5,922 nucleotides of DNA from JAWXCH01 sp034440595 (GTDB lineage Bacteria > Planctomycetota > Planctomycetia > Pirellulales > JALHPA01). The stretch lies in NCBI GenBank assembly GCA_034440595.1, contig JAWXCH010000005.1:1-5922 (forward strand). Reading direction: 5' to 3'. Numbering within the stretch: position 1 is the stretch's first letter; the number at the start of each line of letters is the position of its first letter. A program made the position numbers and the translations under genes. Shown piece by piece: positions 1-5,783 of this stretch. The notes under the pieces are model-generated. The model had not been told where the DNA came from. It saw only the letters and a program-made list of their open reading frames with translations, and did not search any database.

Positions 1-810
1 ACCAAAGCGGATGACCTCGTCGATGGCCTGGATATAGACTTCCGTCTTGCCACTTCCGGTTACGCCATGTAGCAAAATCGTCTCGCTGCGGCGCTCGTTC
101 AATGGGCGCAAAATAGCGTCGAGGGCCGTTCGCTGATCGGGGTTCAACTTCAACGGAAGTTCGCGCGCCGGTCGTCGCTGCACAGAATCAGGGGAGACGG
201 TGACTTGATCGACATGCACAAGCTCCTTTTTGCGCAGCGTAACCAGCGGAGCTTTCGTACAATTGAGTTGCTCAATGATCTGATCGGCGGTGACCGGCAG
301 CGGCTGTGCGGCCAAGAACTGCAAAATTTGCGAGTGCAGCTCGGTGAGCTTCAGTTCTAATAGCTTCTCCCTGGCCAGCGGTGTCAGGCTGAACATCGCC
401 ACCTGCCGCGTTTTCTGCTGATCGCGGACGATTGCCGGCAGCACAGCTTCCAGTGCCTGCCCGCGCGTGCAGAGGTAGTAGTCGGCCATCCACCCGGTGA
501 GCTGCAGCATCGCCGGCGTCAGCAGATTCCGCGCGTCGACAACTGCGGACAGCTCCTTTAACCGGCGCCGCTCATTGGCCAGTGGATGCAATGCAACACA
601 GTAGCCGACCACGGGCCGATCACCGCGACCAAAGGGGGCACGAACTCGACGCCCCGGCTCGACCTGATCGCGCAAAGCATCCGGCACCAGGTAATCAAAC
701 GTTTGGTCCGGGCCGGTAGGAAACACCACCGACGCCACCAAACGATCGCCAGCGTCGTCGGCTTCCCAAGCTTCGGGTTCCGTTTCGAATAGACTTTGTT
801 GCGTGCTCAT
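1..810 (-). CDS. priA: Primosomal protein N' (replication restart helicase PriA), N-terminal 270 residues, cut by window edge
   Basis: PriA recognises stalled or repaired replication forks and reloads the replicative helicase; it is a cytoplasmic superfamily 2 DNA helicase. I translated the minus strand from the ATG at 810-808, which reads open to base 1. Residues about 22-105 match the 3'-end-binding domain (VASVVFPTGPDQTFDYLVP, then a basic RRVRAPFGRG loop and VVGYCV). Residues about 140-215 look like the winged-helix region. The helicase begins with LNPDQRTAL (223-231), followed by Walker A GVTGSGKTE (249-257), which is diagnostic. The DEAH box, the zinc-binding cysteines and the C-terminus lie outside the window. 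An in-frame stop lies shortly upstream of the ATG and no alternative start lies between, so the start is secure, though no good Shine-Dalgarno stands at normal spacing. The first 20 residues are an acidic extension of unknown role. The gene is divergent from nadD. Confidence 0.96.
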   Translation of the reverse strand, partial: MSTQQSLFETEPEAWEADDAGDRLVASVVFPTGPDQTFDYLVPDALRDQVEPGRRVRAPFGRGDRPVVGYCVALHPLANERRRLKELSAVVDARNLLTPAMLQLTGWMADYYLCTRGQALEAVLPAIVRDQQKTRQVAMFSLTPLAREKLLELKLTELHSQILQFLAAQPLPVTADQIIEQLNCTKAPLVTLRKKELVHVDQVTVSPDSVQRRPARELPLKLNPDQRTALDAILRPLNERRSETILLHGVTGSGKTEVYIQAIDEVIRFG

Positions 811-850
811 CCGTAGTTTGCCAATCCGCTTGCGGAACTTCCTTACCTTG

Positions 851-883
851 GATTAGACATTCCGCCCCGCAGTTTGTCTAATC
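851..883. repeat. Perfect inverted repeat, 9-bp arms, in the priA-nadD intergenic region
   Basis: GATTAGACA at 851-859 and its exact reverse complement TGTCTAATC at 875-883 enclose a 15-base GC-rich loop. The element starts 41 bp upstream of the priA start codon. It has no T-run on either side, so it does not look like an intrinsic terminator. It could be an operator for priA, a stem-loop in the priA leader, or a remnant of a mobile repeat; the sequence alone does not decide this. Confidence 0.55.
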
Positions 884-911
884 ACCGTTCAAAGCAGTAG
901 GGATTGGACGA

Positions 912-978
912 ATCAGCCGTCTGGCGCTAGCCACCGGTTCTTACCGCTCTAACCGTGGGCTAGCGCCCAACGGCTGAT
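912..978. repeat. 67-bp GCTAGC-centred palindromic element (REP-like) between priA and nadD
   Basis: The left arm 912-939 and the right arm 951-978 are 28-base inverted copies that differ at four positions, around an 11-base loop (940-950). Each arm carries ATCAGCCGT, then GGCGCTAGCC, then CGGTT. An RNA copy would fold into a very stable hairpin. There is no U-tract after it on either strand, so it is not a standard intrinsic terminator. I recall similar GGGCTAGCGCC-containing repeats scattered between genes in Pirellulales genomes, so I interpret it as an interspersed REP-like or MITE-like element. That link is from memory and unverified here. Confidence 0.8.
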
Positions 979-983
979 ACAAT
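975..983 (+). promoter_or_regulatory. Possible extended -10 promoter for nadD
   Basis: TGATACAAT fits the extended -10 pattern TGnTATAAT, with one mismatch in the hexamer. I see no convincing -35 hexamer 16-18 bp upstream; that place is occupied by the right arm of the palindrome. Transcription would start near 990 and give a leader of about 50 nt before the preferred nadD ATG. The first four bases of the motif (975-978) are the last bases of the palindromic element, so the repeat may have supplied part of the promoter. Confidence 0.35.
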
Positions 984-1042
984 AATTACGCCGTGATAGT
1001 GCGCTAGTGCGTTTCGTCACTTGTCCAGCCAGAATGAATTGT

Positions 1043-1660
1043 ATGCGACTTGGTATTTTTGGAGGGAGTTTCGATCCGGTCCATTACGGACACCTGCTGG
1101 CGGCGGAATCCTGCCGCGAGCAAGCAAATTTGGACGATGTCTGGTTTGTGCCGTTGGCCGTGCCGGCACATAAATCGCCGCAGGACATATCGGCCGCGTC
1201 CGATCGAATTGATATGTTGAAGCTGGCGGCTGCCGGTCACCAATCCTTGCGCGTTTCCAGTTTAGAAATCGATCGTGGCGGAATCAGCTACACGGTCGAA
1301 ACACTGGAGCAATTGCACGGCGACCAACCCGACAACGAGTTGTTCCTTATTTTAGGGGCGGACTCGCTGGCCGATTTTCCCACCTGGCGCAATGCTGAAA
1401 GAATCTGCGAATTGGCCGCGCTACTGGTCGTGCGCCGCGAAGGATACCCAGAGCCAAACTTCCGCGTGCTAGCGGAATTCGTGGATCGAAAGCGGATAGA
1501 GCACTTTAAATCACTTCAAGTAGAAATGCCCGCCATCGGGCTAGCGGCACGGGAAATCCGCCACAGAGTGGCCAGCGGCCGCAGTATCCGATACCGCACC
1601 CCGCGAGCAGTCGAACGGTATATCGAGACGCATGGGCTCTACCGTAGGGATCCGAGCTAG
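1043..1660 (+). CDS. nadD: Nicotinate-nucleotide adenylyltransferase (NadD), 205 aa
   Basis: NadD joins nicotinate mononucleotide and ATP to form nicotinate adenine dinucleotide and pyrophosphate, the penultimate step of NAD synthesis, in the cytoplasm. The protein opens with MRLGIFGGSFDPVHYGH, the nucleotidyltransferase signature with the (H/T)xGH motif at 14-17. It continues with FVPLAVPAHK (35-44), ILGADSLADFPTW (103-115), and a C-terminal helix region ending GRSIRYRTPRAVERYI. Length is normal for the family. In-frame starts also exist at GTG 1007 and ATG 1034, but family members begin at MRLGIFGG, so I prefer 1043; no strong Shine-Dalgarno decides it. One oddity: the usual ISSTxIR phosphate-contacting motif reads IGLAAREIR (165-173), with alanines where serines are typical. 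The gene is monocistronic here, divergent from priA and followed by a terminator-like hairpin on the opposite strand. Confidence 0.96.
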   Translation: MRLGIFGGSFDPVHYGHLLAAESCREQANLDDVWFVPLAVPAHKSPQDISAASDRIDMLKLAAAGHQSLRVSSLEIDRGGISYTVETLEQLHGDQPDNELFLILGADSLADFPTWRNAERICELAALLVVRREGYPEPNFRVLAEFVDRKRIEHFKSLQVEMPAIGLAAREIRHRVASGRSIRYRTPRAVERYIETHGLYRRDPS

Positions 1661-1661
1661 C

Positions 1662-1707
1662 AAAAAAAACAGTCCGGGCGACTCGCAGTGAGCCAGCTCC
1701 GGACTGT
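1662..1707 (-). terminator. Intrinsic terminator reading on the minus strand, just past nadD
   Basis: ACAGTCCGG (1669-1677) pairs perfectly with CCGGACTGT (1699-1707) across a 21-base loop. Read on the minus strand the stem is followed by eight T residues (the A-run at 1662-1669), the classic rho-independent arrangement. On the plus strand the stem is followed by a C-run, not T, so it should be a poor terminator for nadD. It lies one base after the nadD stop codon. It implies a minus-strand transcript entering from the right, where no convincing minus-strand protein gene is seen. Confidence 0.65.
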
Positions 1708-1898
1708 GGTCCCCCCCTGGGATGTATCGTGATCAGAGTAGCGCCGCTTTACGCGAGGGGAACCTCAATTTACTTGGCTGGCAATCGACACGTGGTGCAT
1801 CGATCCTTTGAGCCTTCGATCTGGCCGCCGGTGGCAACCGAACCGCAATCTCAGTGAAGGTAAGTATCGGCGGGTACACTCGGTAAGTTTGGTAAATT
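1662..1898 (-). ncRNA. Candidate small RNA of about 235 nt on the minus strand
   Basis: This is inferred from a promoter-like sequence (1905-1933) and the strong minus-strand terminator (1662-1707) that bracket a stretch with no convincing gene. Within it the RNA could form several hairpins. One is an ATCGA/TCGAT stem around 1783-1803, extended by CAC/GTG. Another is a GAGG-TTCC-CCTC tetraloop hairpin at 1756-1767, which reads GAGG-GGAA-CCTC with a GNRA-type loop on the plus strand. I recognise no known family: it is not tmRNA, 4.5S RNA or RNase P RNA as far as I can see. The 3' end would abut nadD. Confidence 0.25.
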
Positions 1899-1904
1899 TT
1901 GCCG

Positions 1905-1933
1905 ATTATTAAGATTCTCGAAGGTCCGGACAA
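1905..1933 (-). promoter_or_regulatory. Possible sigma70-type promoter on the minus strand
   Basis: On the minus strand TTGTCC (1933-1928, four of six matches to TTGACA) is followed after exactly 17 bases by AATAAT (1910-1905, five of six matches to TATAAT). Transcription would start near 1898 and run toward the minus-strand terminator at 1662-1707. The match is moderate and such matches arise by chance; its value lies in the pairing with the terminator. Confidence 0.3.
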
Positions 1934-1997
1934 GCCTCGCTATCTTTGCATACAACGCAAACGACCTACTTTACTAGTCCTTCTAGGTGGATGAACG

Positions 1998-2014
1998 GGG
2001 GTACGCGATACCCC
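1998..2014. repeat. Short perfect hairpin upstream of the channel operon
   Basis: GGGGTA (1998-2003) and TACCCC (2009-2014) pair around a five-base CGCGA loop. It lies about 145 bp before the start of the channel gene and is followed by TTCCATT, too poor in T to be a good terminator. It could be a leader structure or an operator; the role is unknown. Confidence 0.35.
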
Positions 2015-2145
2015 TTCCATTGCTAGCAGAAGCCTGGCAGCAAATATGACTGGATAAACTCTACCGATTGTGCCGATTTTAGCGGACGTGCGATCGATTT
2101 GCGCATGCGTGCTGCTTCAAGTGATTTCGTTCTAACTAGCCGGAC

Positions 2146-2150
2146 AAGGA
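2146..2150 (+). promoter_or_regulatory. Ribosome binding site of the channel protein gene
   Basis: AAGGA stands 8 bases before the ATG at 2159. It decides the start: the longer in-frame options at TTG 2099 and ATG 2105 have no comparable signal, and their extra residues look non-conserved and hydrophilic. Confidence 0.7.
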
Positions 2151-2158
2151 CGTCCCAA

Positions 2159-3469
2159 ATGAATAAGCTGAATCAGATCTCCGCCGCCATTTTTCGTAGC
2201 CCAATCCTCTGGGGACTGTTGCTGACTTTCCTATTCTATATTCCGATTCGCAACGGACAGATCACTGACCCAACGGTCCTTCGGTACCTCAATGGCCACT
2301 GGATGGAACGCGTCGAAGTGGCTCTGTTTTTCACTGGAATCTTTGCACTGGTCTTCAAATTCCTGCAGGTCCGGTCCCAGTTTCCAATTACTAAAGTGCG
2401 GCTCTTGGAAGTTGTGCCCGTTAACAGCCAGCAGATTGAAGACTGCCCAGCCCTATTGGATCGGCTGTATAGTTTGCCTGCAAGTTGGCAATCGAGCTAT
2501 CAGGTCCAACGGTTGCGCGAGTTGATTGAAATCGTCCAACGAAAGAACTCGACCGATTCACTTGATGCCGACACCAAGTACCTTTCGGAAATGGATGCGG
2601 CGCGTGCTAGCCATAGCTATGGTTTTGTACGCATTGTCATCTGGGCACTGCCAATTCTCGGTCTGCTAGGAACGGTCATTGGCCTTACCGACGTCATCGG
2701 GCACTTGTCGCTGGAGCATTTGAACGAATCGTTGCCCGCAATTGCCGCCGGTCTGGCAGTCGCATTCGATACCACGGCGATTGCGCTGGGCTTCTCGATG
2801 GTTCTGATGTTCCTGCAATACTTTATCGACCGCCAGGAAAACTACCTGCTGACCCTGGTCGATGATCGCATCAATTGGGAAATGTCCGGTCGATTTGAAG
2901 AAAGCACCACAGCTTCGCAAGATCCAGCTAGTCAGGCGCTGCGTCGCATGACCGAAACCTTGATGCAGTCGACCGAAAAGTTAGTGGCACGGCAGGCAGA
3001 GCTGTGGCAGGCAACGATCTCTGCCGCGCACAGTCGCTGGCAGACATTGTCGTCCAGCGCCGGAGATCAACTCACTTCGTCGATGGGGGCCGCATTAGAA
3101 AAGAGCCTGCGTGCCCATGCCAATCAATTGGCCCTGGCCGAGCAAACCGCAGCCAAATCCGCGCAAGAGAATTGGAAGCAACTGCAACATGCCCTGACTC
3201 GTAACGCCGACAGCGCCGTTTTGCAACAGCAAGAACTGACCAAGCAAAGCGAAGTGTTGCTGAAGGTCGTCGAAGCCACCGGCCAGATCAGCCAGTTGGA
3301 ACAAACGCTCAATCGCAATTTGGAAACGCTCTCTGGTGCCAAGCACTTTGAAGAAACGGTCCTCAGTCTGGCCGCGGCGGTGCAGTTGCTCAGCGCCCGC
3401 ATGCAAGGTGCTAGCGATATTCGTCCGATAGAATTGCCACGCACCAAACGCGCAGGACAAGCGGCATGA
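2159..3469 (+). CDS. MotA/TolQ/ExbB-family proton channel protein with long cytoplasmic tail, 436 aa
   Basis: The family forms pentameric inner-membrane channels that couple proton flow to movement of a partner protein (ExbD, TolR or MotB). Predicted helices lie at about 15-30, 52-70, 158-180 and 195-223, a MotA-like four-helix layout with a cytoplasmic segment of about 85 residues between helices 2 and 3. The family core is clear: WALPILGLLGTVIGL (162-176), then LPAIAAGLAVAFDTT (192-206). Thr172 and Thr205/206 correspond to the pore threonines of TolQ/ExbB. Residues 224-436 form a hydrophilic, Ala/Gln/Glu-rich, probably helical or coiled-coil tail with no domain I recognise; typical ExbB and TolQ lack such a long tail. 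The stop overlaps the next start (ATGA), implying translational coupling. I leave the symbol empty because exbB, tolQ and motA cannot be told apart here. Family assignment is strong; the specific cellular task is unknown. Confidence 0.9.
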   Translation: MNKLNQISAAIFRSPILWGLLLTFLFYIPIRNGQITDPTVLRYLNGHWMERVEVALFFTGIFALVFKFLQVRSQFPITKVRLLEVVPVNSQQIEDCPALLDRLYSLPASWQSSYQVQRLRELIEIVQRKNSTDSLDADTKYLSEMDAARASHSYGFVRIVIWALPILGLLGTVIGLTDVIGHLSLEHLNESLPAIAAGLAVAFDTTAIALGFSMVLMFLQYFIDRQENYLLTLVDDRINWEMSGRFEESTTASQDPASQALRRMTETLMQSTEKLVARQAELWQATISAAHSRWQTLSSSAGDQLTSSMGAALEKSLRAHANQLALAEQTAAKSAQENWKQLQHALTRNADSAVLQQQELTKQSEVLLKVVEATGQISQLEQTLNRNLETLSGAKHFEETVLSLAAAVQLLSARMQGASDIRPIELPRTKRAGQAA

Positions 3470-5736
3470 GACGACCCGCCCCACACAATCCGGGCGTCAA
3501 TCTGTTTTCGTTCTTGGCAATCTTGATCTGCACAATGGGAACACTCATCCTGTTGATGTTCATCATGAGCCGCCACGGCGTGAAAACGGATAACGACGTG
3601 CTTGTCGAATCGCACGAAAAGATCGACGAAGAGACGGAGATCAAGCGTGCCGAGCTTCAGTGGCGAATTTCGCATCTGAAGACATCGCACGAAAAAACCT
3701 CGCACGACTTGTCTCAGGATCGGCTGCGCCTGAGTGCAGTTGAGCAGCATGAGCGCGATCTGATGAATAAGCTGCAGCAACTCAAGCAGACCGCCGAGAT
3801 TCTCGCGGCGACCAAGTCTACGAAAGGTACCGAAACCGAGCTGACGAAGGCCGAATTGCAACAACTCCTGGAGGCCGCCGAATCGGCTCGCCTGCGCGCT
3901 ATCGAAGCAAAACAACATACCGCGAATCGCAAGCCCTCGTACGCCATCATTCCCTACACCGGAAAATATGGTACCAGCCGACGACCACTCTACATTGAAT
4001 GCAGTAACGCCGGCATCATATTGCAACCTGAGGGGATCGTTCTCCAGCCAACCGATTTTGCCGGACCACCAGGACCAGGTAATCCGCTCGCCGCTACCTT
4101 GCGCGCCGCGCGCGAACACCTGATGAAAGCAAACCCTGATAGTACTGTCGAACCGTATCCGTTCATGCTGGTTCGCCCGGACGGCATTCTGGCCTATTAC
4201 GCCGTTCGCGAGGCGATGCAATCCTGGGCCTCGGAGTTTGGCTACGACATGGTCGGCCAGGACTGGAAGCTGGATTTTCCTCCGCCCGACAAGCAACTGG
4301 CTGCGGTCGAAACACTCGCCCTGACCGAAGCACGGCAGCGCGTGAATTGGTATCTGCAAAACAGCGTCAGCCGCAATACCGATCGCAATCGGGCGCGCTA
4401 CCGCGTCTCGAGCGTTCGCGGGGGGCTGGTATCCGAAGGTAACGTAACTACCGGAGATCGACCGCTGCAATCGCCGTGGCTGGATGGTGGTGCAAGCAGT
4501 GTTGGAAGCGCGCAAAATGCTGGCTCGCCCTATGGTCAGCCCGGTCAAATGGGCGGTGGATCGAATCCGACCGGACTTACTGCGGACACCGGCCTGCCGG
4601 GTTCTCAATCGGTGCCCGGTTCAAATGGCCTGCCCGGCTCAAATGGCCTGACCGGCGAGCGGGCAGGTGCGGCGATCGGCAGCGGCGGCGGCAACGGTGC
4701 CGAACTGATCGCAGCCGGCAGACCGGCGGGTGCGGGCACGCCGGGTTACCCTGGCGGGAGCTATCCCGGCGGAAGTGGTCCCGGTGGTGGCGTTCCTGGA
4801 GGTAGTAATCCCGGAGGCAGTGGTTCAATTGGCGGTAACCCAGGTGGCTCATCCGCAGATGGCCCGCAACTGGGATCTGCACAGGGCAACTTGCCTTACG
4901 GTGCGACTTCGTTTACTGCCTACAACGACCCCGCAGCCGGCGGCAGCGAAGCATCTTCCGGTGCGACCGGCGGTGATCCGTCTGCAACAGGTTCTGCCGC
5001 TCAAGGTAGCAACTCCGGCGCGACAGGAAGTTCCGCACAAGGCGGACCGGGGCAATTCTCGCCGGGCCAATTCTCGCCGGGCCAATCCCCACCGGGTCAG
5101 TCACAAATTGCCGGCGGAGCAGGGCAGGGGAGCGGAAACACACACGACACCACTGTCACCGGCGCTGCAACTGCCAGTCAGCCGCCGATGTCTTTGGCGG
5201 ACCGAACAATGGCTAGTGCCGCTGCAACTCCCAATCGCGCCGATTCACCAAACGATCGCCAGCGAATGTCGAGCAACCAGCAATTTGCGCCTCGACCGGG
5301 GGAGTACATCGATCCCAACATGCAAGGCTCACCTGGCAGCGAGCAAGATGAAAATACACAGCGTCAGCCTCCGGCCAGCGTTGCCAAATCGCGTGGCCGA
5401 GACTGGGCGCTCGAACACTCGACTCGCTCTTCCAGCGCGCTGACTCGACCAATTCGCGTCGATTGTCAGGGGGACCGACTCGTGGTGCAGCCCGACAAAC
5501 CGGATGCGCTACCGATCGTGATTCCGTTGACCAATCGTACGGAAGAATCGATCGACCGGCTAGCCGACGCGGTTCGCGATCGAATTCGTTCGTGGGGAAT
5601 TGCCGGTCGCGCGATGTATTGGAAACCACAACTGGTATTGAGCGTTGGCCCAAGTGGCGAAGGACGTTTCTTGGATTTACAGCATCTGCTGGCCGACAGC
5701 GGATTTGACGTGAAGCGAAAAGAAATCACACGTTGA
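3466..5736 (+). CDS. Large ExbD/TolR-like membrane-anchored protein with two ExbD-like domains and a Gly/Pro-rich linker, 756 aa
   Basis: Seen: a positively charged N-terminus and one membrane helix (11-34); a charged, heptad-like coiled coil (about 48-152); a globular region (about 172-270); a low-complexity Gly/Pro/Ser/Ala/Gln linker (about 315-655); and a second globular region (661-755). The two globular regions resemble each other: RPLYIECSNAGIILQP (173-188) aligns with RPIRVDCQGDRLVVQP (661-676). Each is then followed by a helix, a strand, a helix and a GY/GF-D-V turn. This order fits the periplasmic fold of ExbD/TolR, though the similarity is weak and is my inference. The topology should be N-in, with the rest periplasmic. 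Alanine 18 sits where ExbD/TolR carry the essential membrane aspartate. It overlaps the channel gene by 4 bp, so it is probably its partner. About 13 times the length of the anchor alone, and about five times a usual ExbD. No close named homologue is recognised. Confidence 0.85.
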   Translation: MRRPAPHNPGVNLFSFLAILICTMGTLILLMFIMSRHGVKTDNDVLVESHEKIDEETEIKRAELQWRISHLKTSHEKTSHDLSQDRLRLSAVEQHERDLMNKLQQLKQTAEILAATKSTKGTETELTKAELQQLLEAAESARLRAIEAKQHTANRKPSYAIIPYTGKYGTSRRPLYIECSNAGIILQPEGIVLQPTDFAGPPGPGNPLAATLRAAREHLMKANPDSTVEPYPFMLVRPDGILAYYAVREAMQSWASEFGYDMVGQDWKLDFPPPDKQLAAVETLALTEARQRVNWYLQNSVSRNTDRNRARYRVSSVRGGLVSEGNVTTGDRPLQSPWLDGGASSVGSAQNAGSPYGQPGQMGGGSNPTGLTADTGLPGSQSVPGSNGLPGSNGLTGERAGAAIGSGGGNGAELIAAGRPAGAGTPGYPGGSYPGGSGPGGGVPGGSNPGGSGSIGGNPGGSSADGPQLGSAQGNLPYGATSFTAYNDPAAGGSEASSGATGGDPSATGSAAQGSNSGATGSSAQGGPGQFSPGQFSPGQSPPGQSQIAGGAGQGSGNTHDTTVTGAATASQPPMSLADRTMASAAATPNRADSPNDRQRMSSNQQFAPRPGEYIDPNMQGSPGSEQDENTQRQPPASVAKSRGRDWALEHSTRSSSALTRPIRVDCQGDRLVVQPDKPDALPIVIPLTNRTEESIDRLADAVRDRIRSWGIAGRAMYWKPQLVLSVGPSGEGRFLDLQHLLADSGFDVKRKEITR
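4615..4650 (+). repeat. 18-bp tandem duplication encoding PGSNGL twice
   Basis: Two copies (4615-4632 and 4633-4650) differ by a single base and encode residues 384-395 of the large ExbD-like protein. They sit in a run of collagen-like Gly-X-Y triplets (GLP GSQ SVP GSN GLP GSN GLT GER, 376-399, one interruption). The near identity suggests recent slippage or duplication. Confidence 0.85.
4744..4851 (+). repeat. PGGS-type repeat region in the linker
   Basis: Residues 427-462 of the large ExbD-like protein are variants of PGGS (YPGGS, YPGGS, GPGGG, VPGGS, NPGGS, NPGGS). At DNA level the copies are diverged and GC-rich. The stretch should be disordered and flexible, with no enzymatic role visible. 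Confidence 0.8.
5050..5100 (+). repeat. 15-bp tandem repeat encoding GQFSP units
   Basis: Three full units (5050-5064, 5065-5079, 5080-5094) and a partial fourth encode GQFSP, GQFSP, GQSPP, GQ, residues 529-545 of the large ExbD-like protein. The first two units differ by one base. Such in-frame repeats can change linker length by slippage without breaking the frame. Confidence 0.85.
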
Positions 5737-5773
5737 TGAACGCGATTTTAAGTTTAGGGCACATCTACTAGCC

Positions 5774-5780
5774 AAGGTGA
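5774..5780 (+). promoter_or_regulatory. Ribosome binding site of the third operon gene
   Basis: AAGGTGA ends 3 bases before the ATG at 5784, with its AAGG core 6 bases away, a good Shine-Dalgarno. It supports the ATG at 5784 over the ATG at 5736, whose frame closes after 11 codons. Confidence 0.7.
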
Positions 5781-5783
5781 GTT

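Larger units (their letters stand above)
1661..2158. other. Gene-free stretch between nadD and the channel operon
   Basis: About 500 bp hold no plus-strand gene I can support. Apart from the terminator, promoter and candidate RNA listed separately, it contains three near-identical 9-mers: GGTAAGTAT (1859-1867), GGTAAGTTT (1882-1890) and GGTAAATTT (1891-1899). It also contains a short perfect hairpin GGGGTA-CGCGA-TACCCC at 1998-2014. The promoter of the downstream operon should lie here, but I found no clear -35/-10 pair for it. The part after 2015 is the likely leader. Confidence 0.5.

Noticed and set aside
1669..1692. Resemblance of AGTCCGGGC to the conserved RNase P RNA 5' region
   Set aside because: The other conserved RNase P blocks are absent downstream, and the sequence is fully explained by the terminator stem.
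1733..1933. 66-codon minus-strand open frame ending 25 bp before the terminator
   Set aside because: It needs a TTG start, has no properly spaced ribosome binding site and overlaps the -35 of the candidate promoter; the protein resembles nothing I know.
2099..2158. Longer N-terminus of the channel protein from TTG 2099 or ATG 2105
   Set aside because: The AAGGA site fits ATG 2159, and the extra 20 residues are hydrophilic and unlike the family.
3124..4608. 494-codon open frame on the minus strand
   Set aside because: It lies antisense to the overlapping channel and ExbD-like genes, which have clear family motifs and coupled starts; its translation is Cys/Arg-rich with no recognisable domain.
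4730..5443. 237-codon plus-strand open frame within the linker region
   Set aside because: It is an out-of-frame reading of the GC-rich, low-complexity linker, where stops are rare by composition; no start signal.
5736..5771. 11-codon frame starting in TGATG overlap with the end of the large ExbD-like gene
   Set aside because: Too short to support as a gene; probably chance, though it might carry ribosomes toward the next start.
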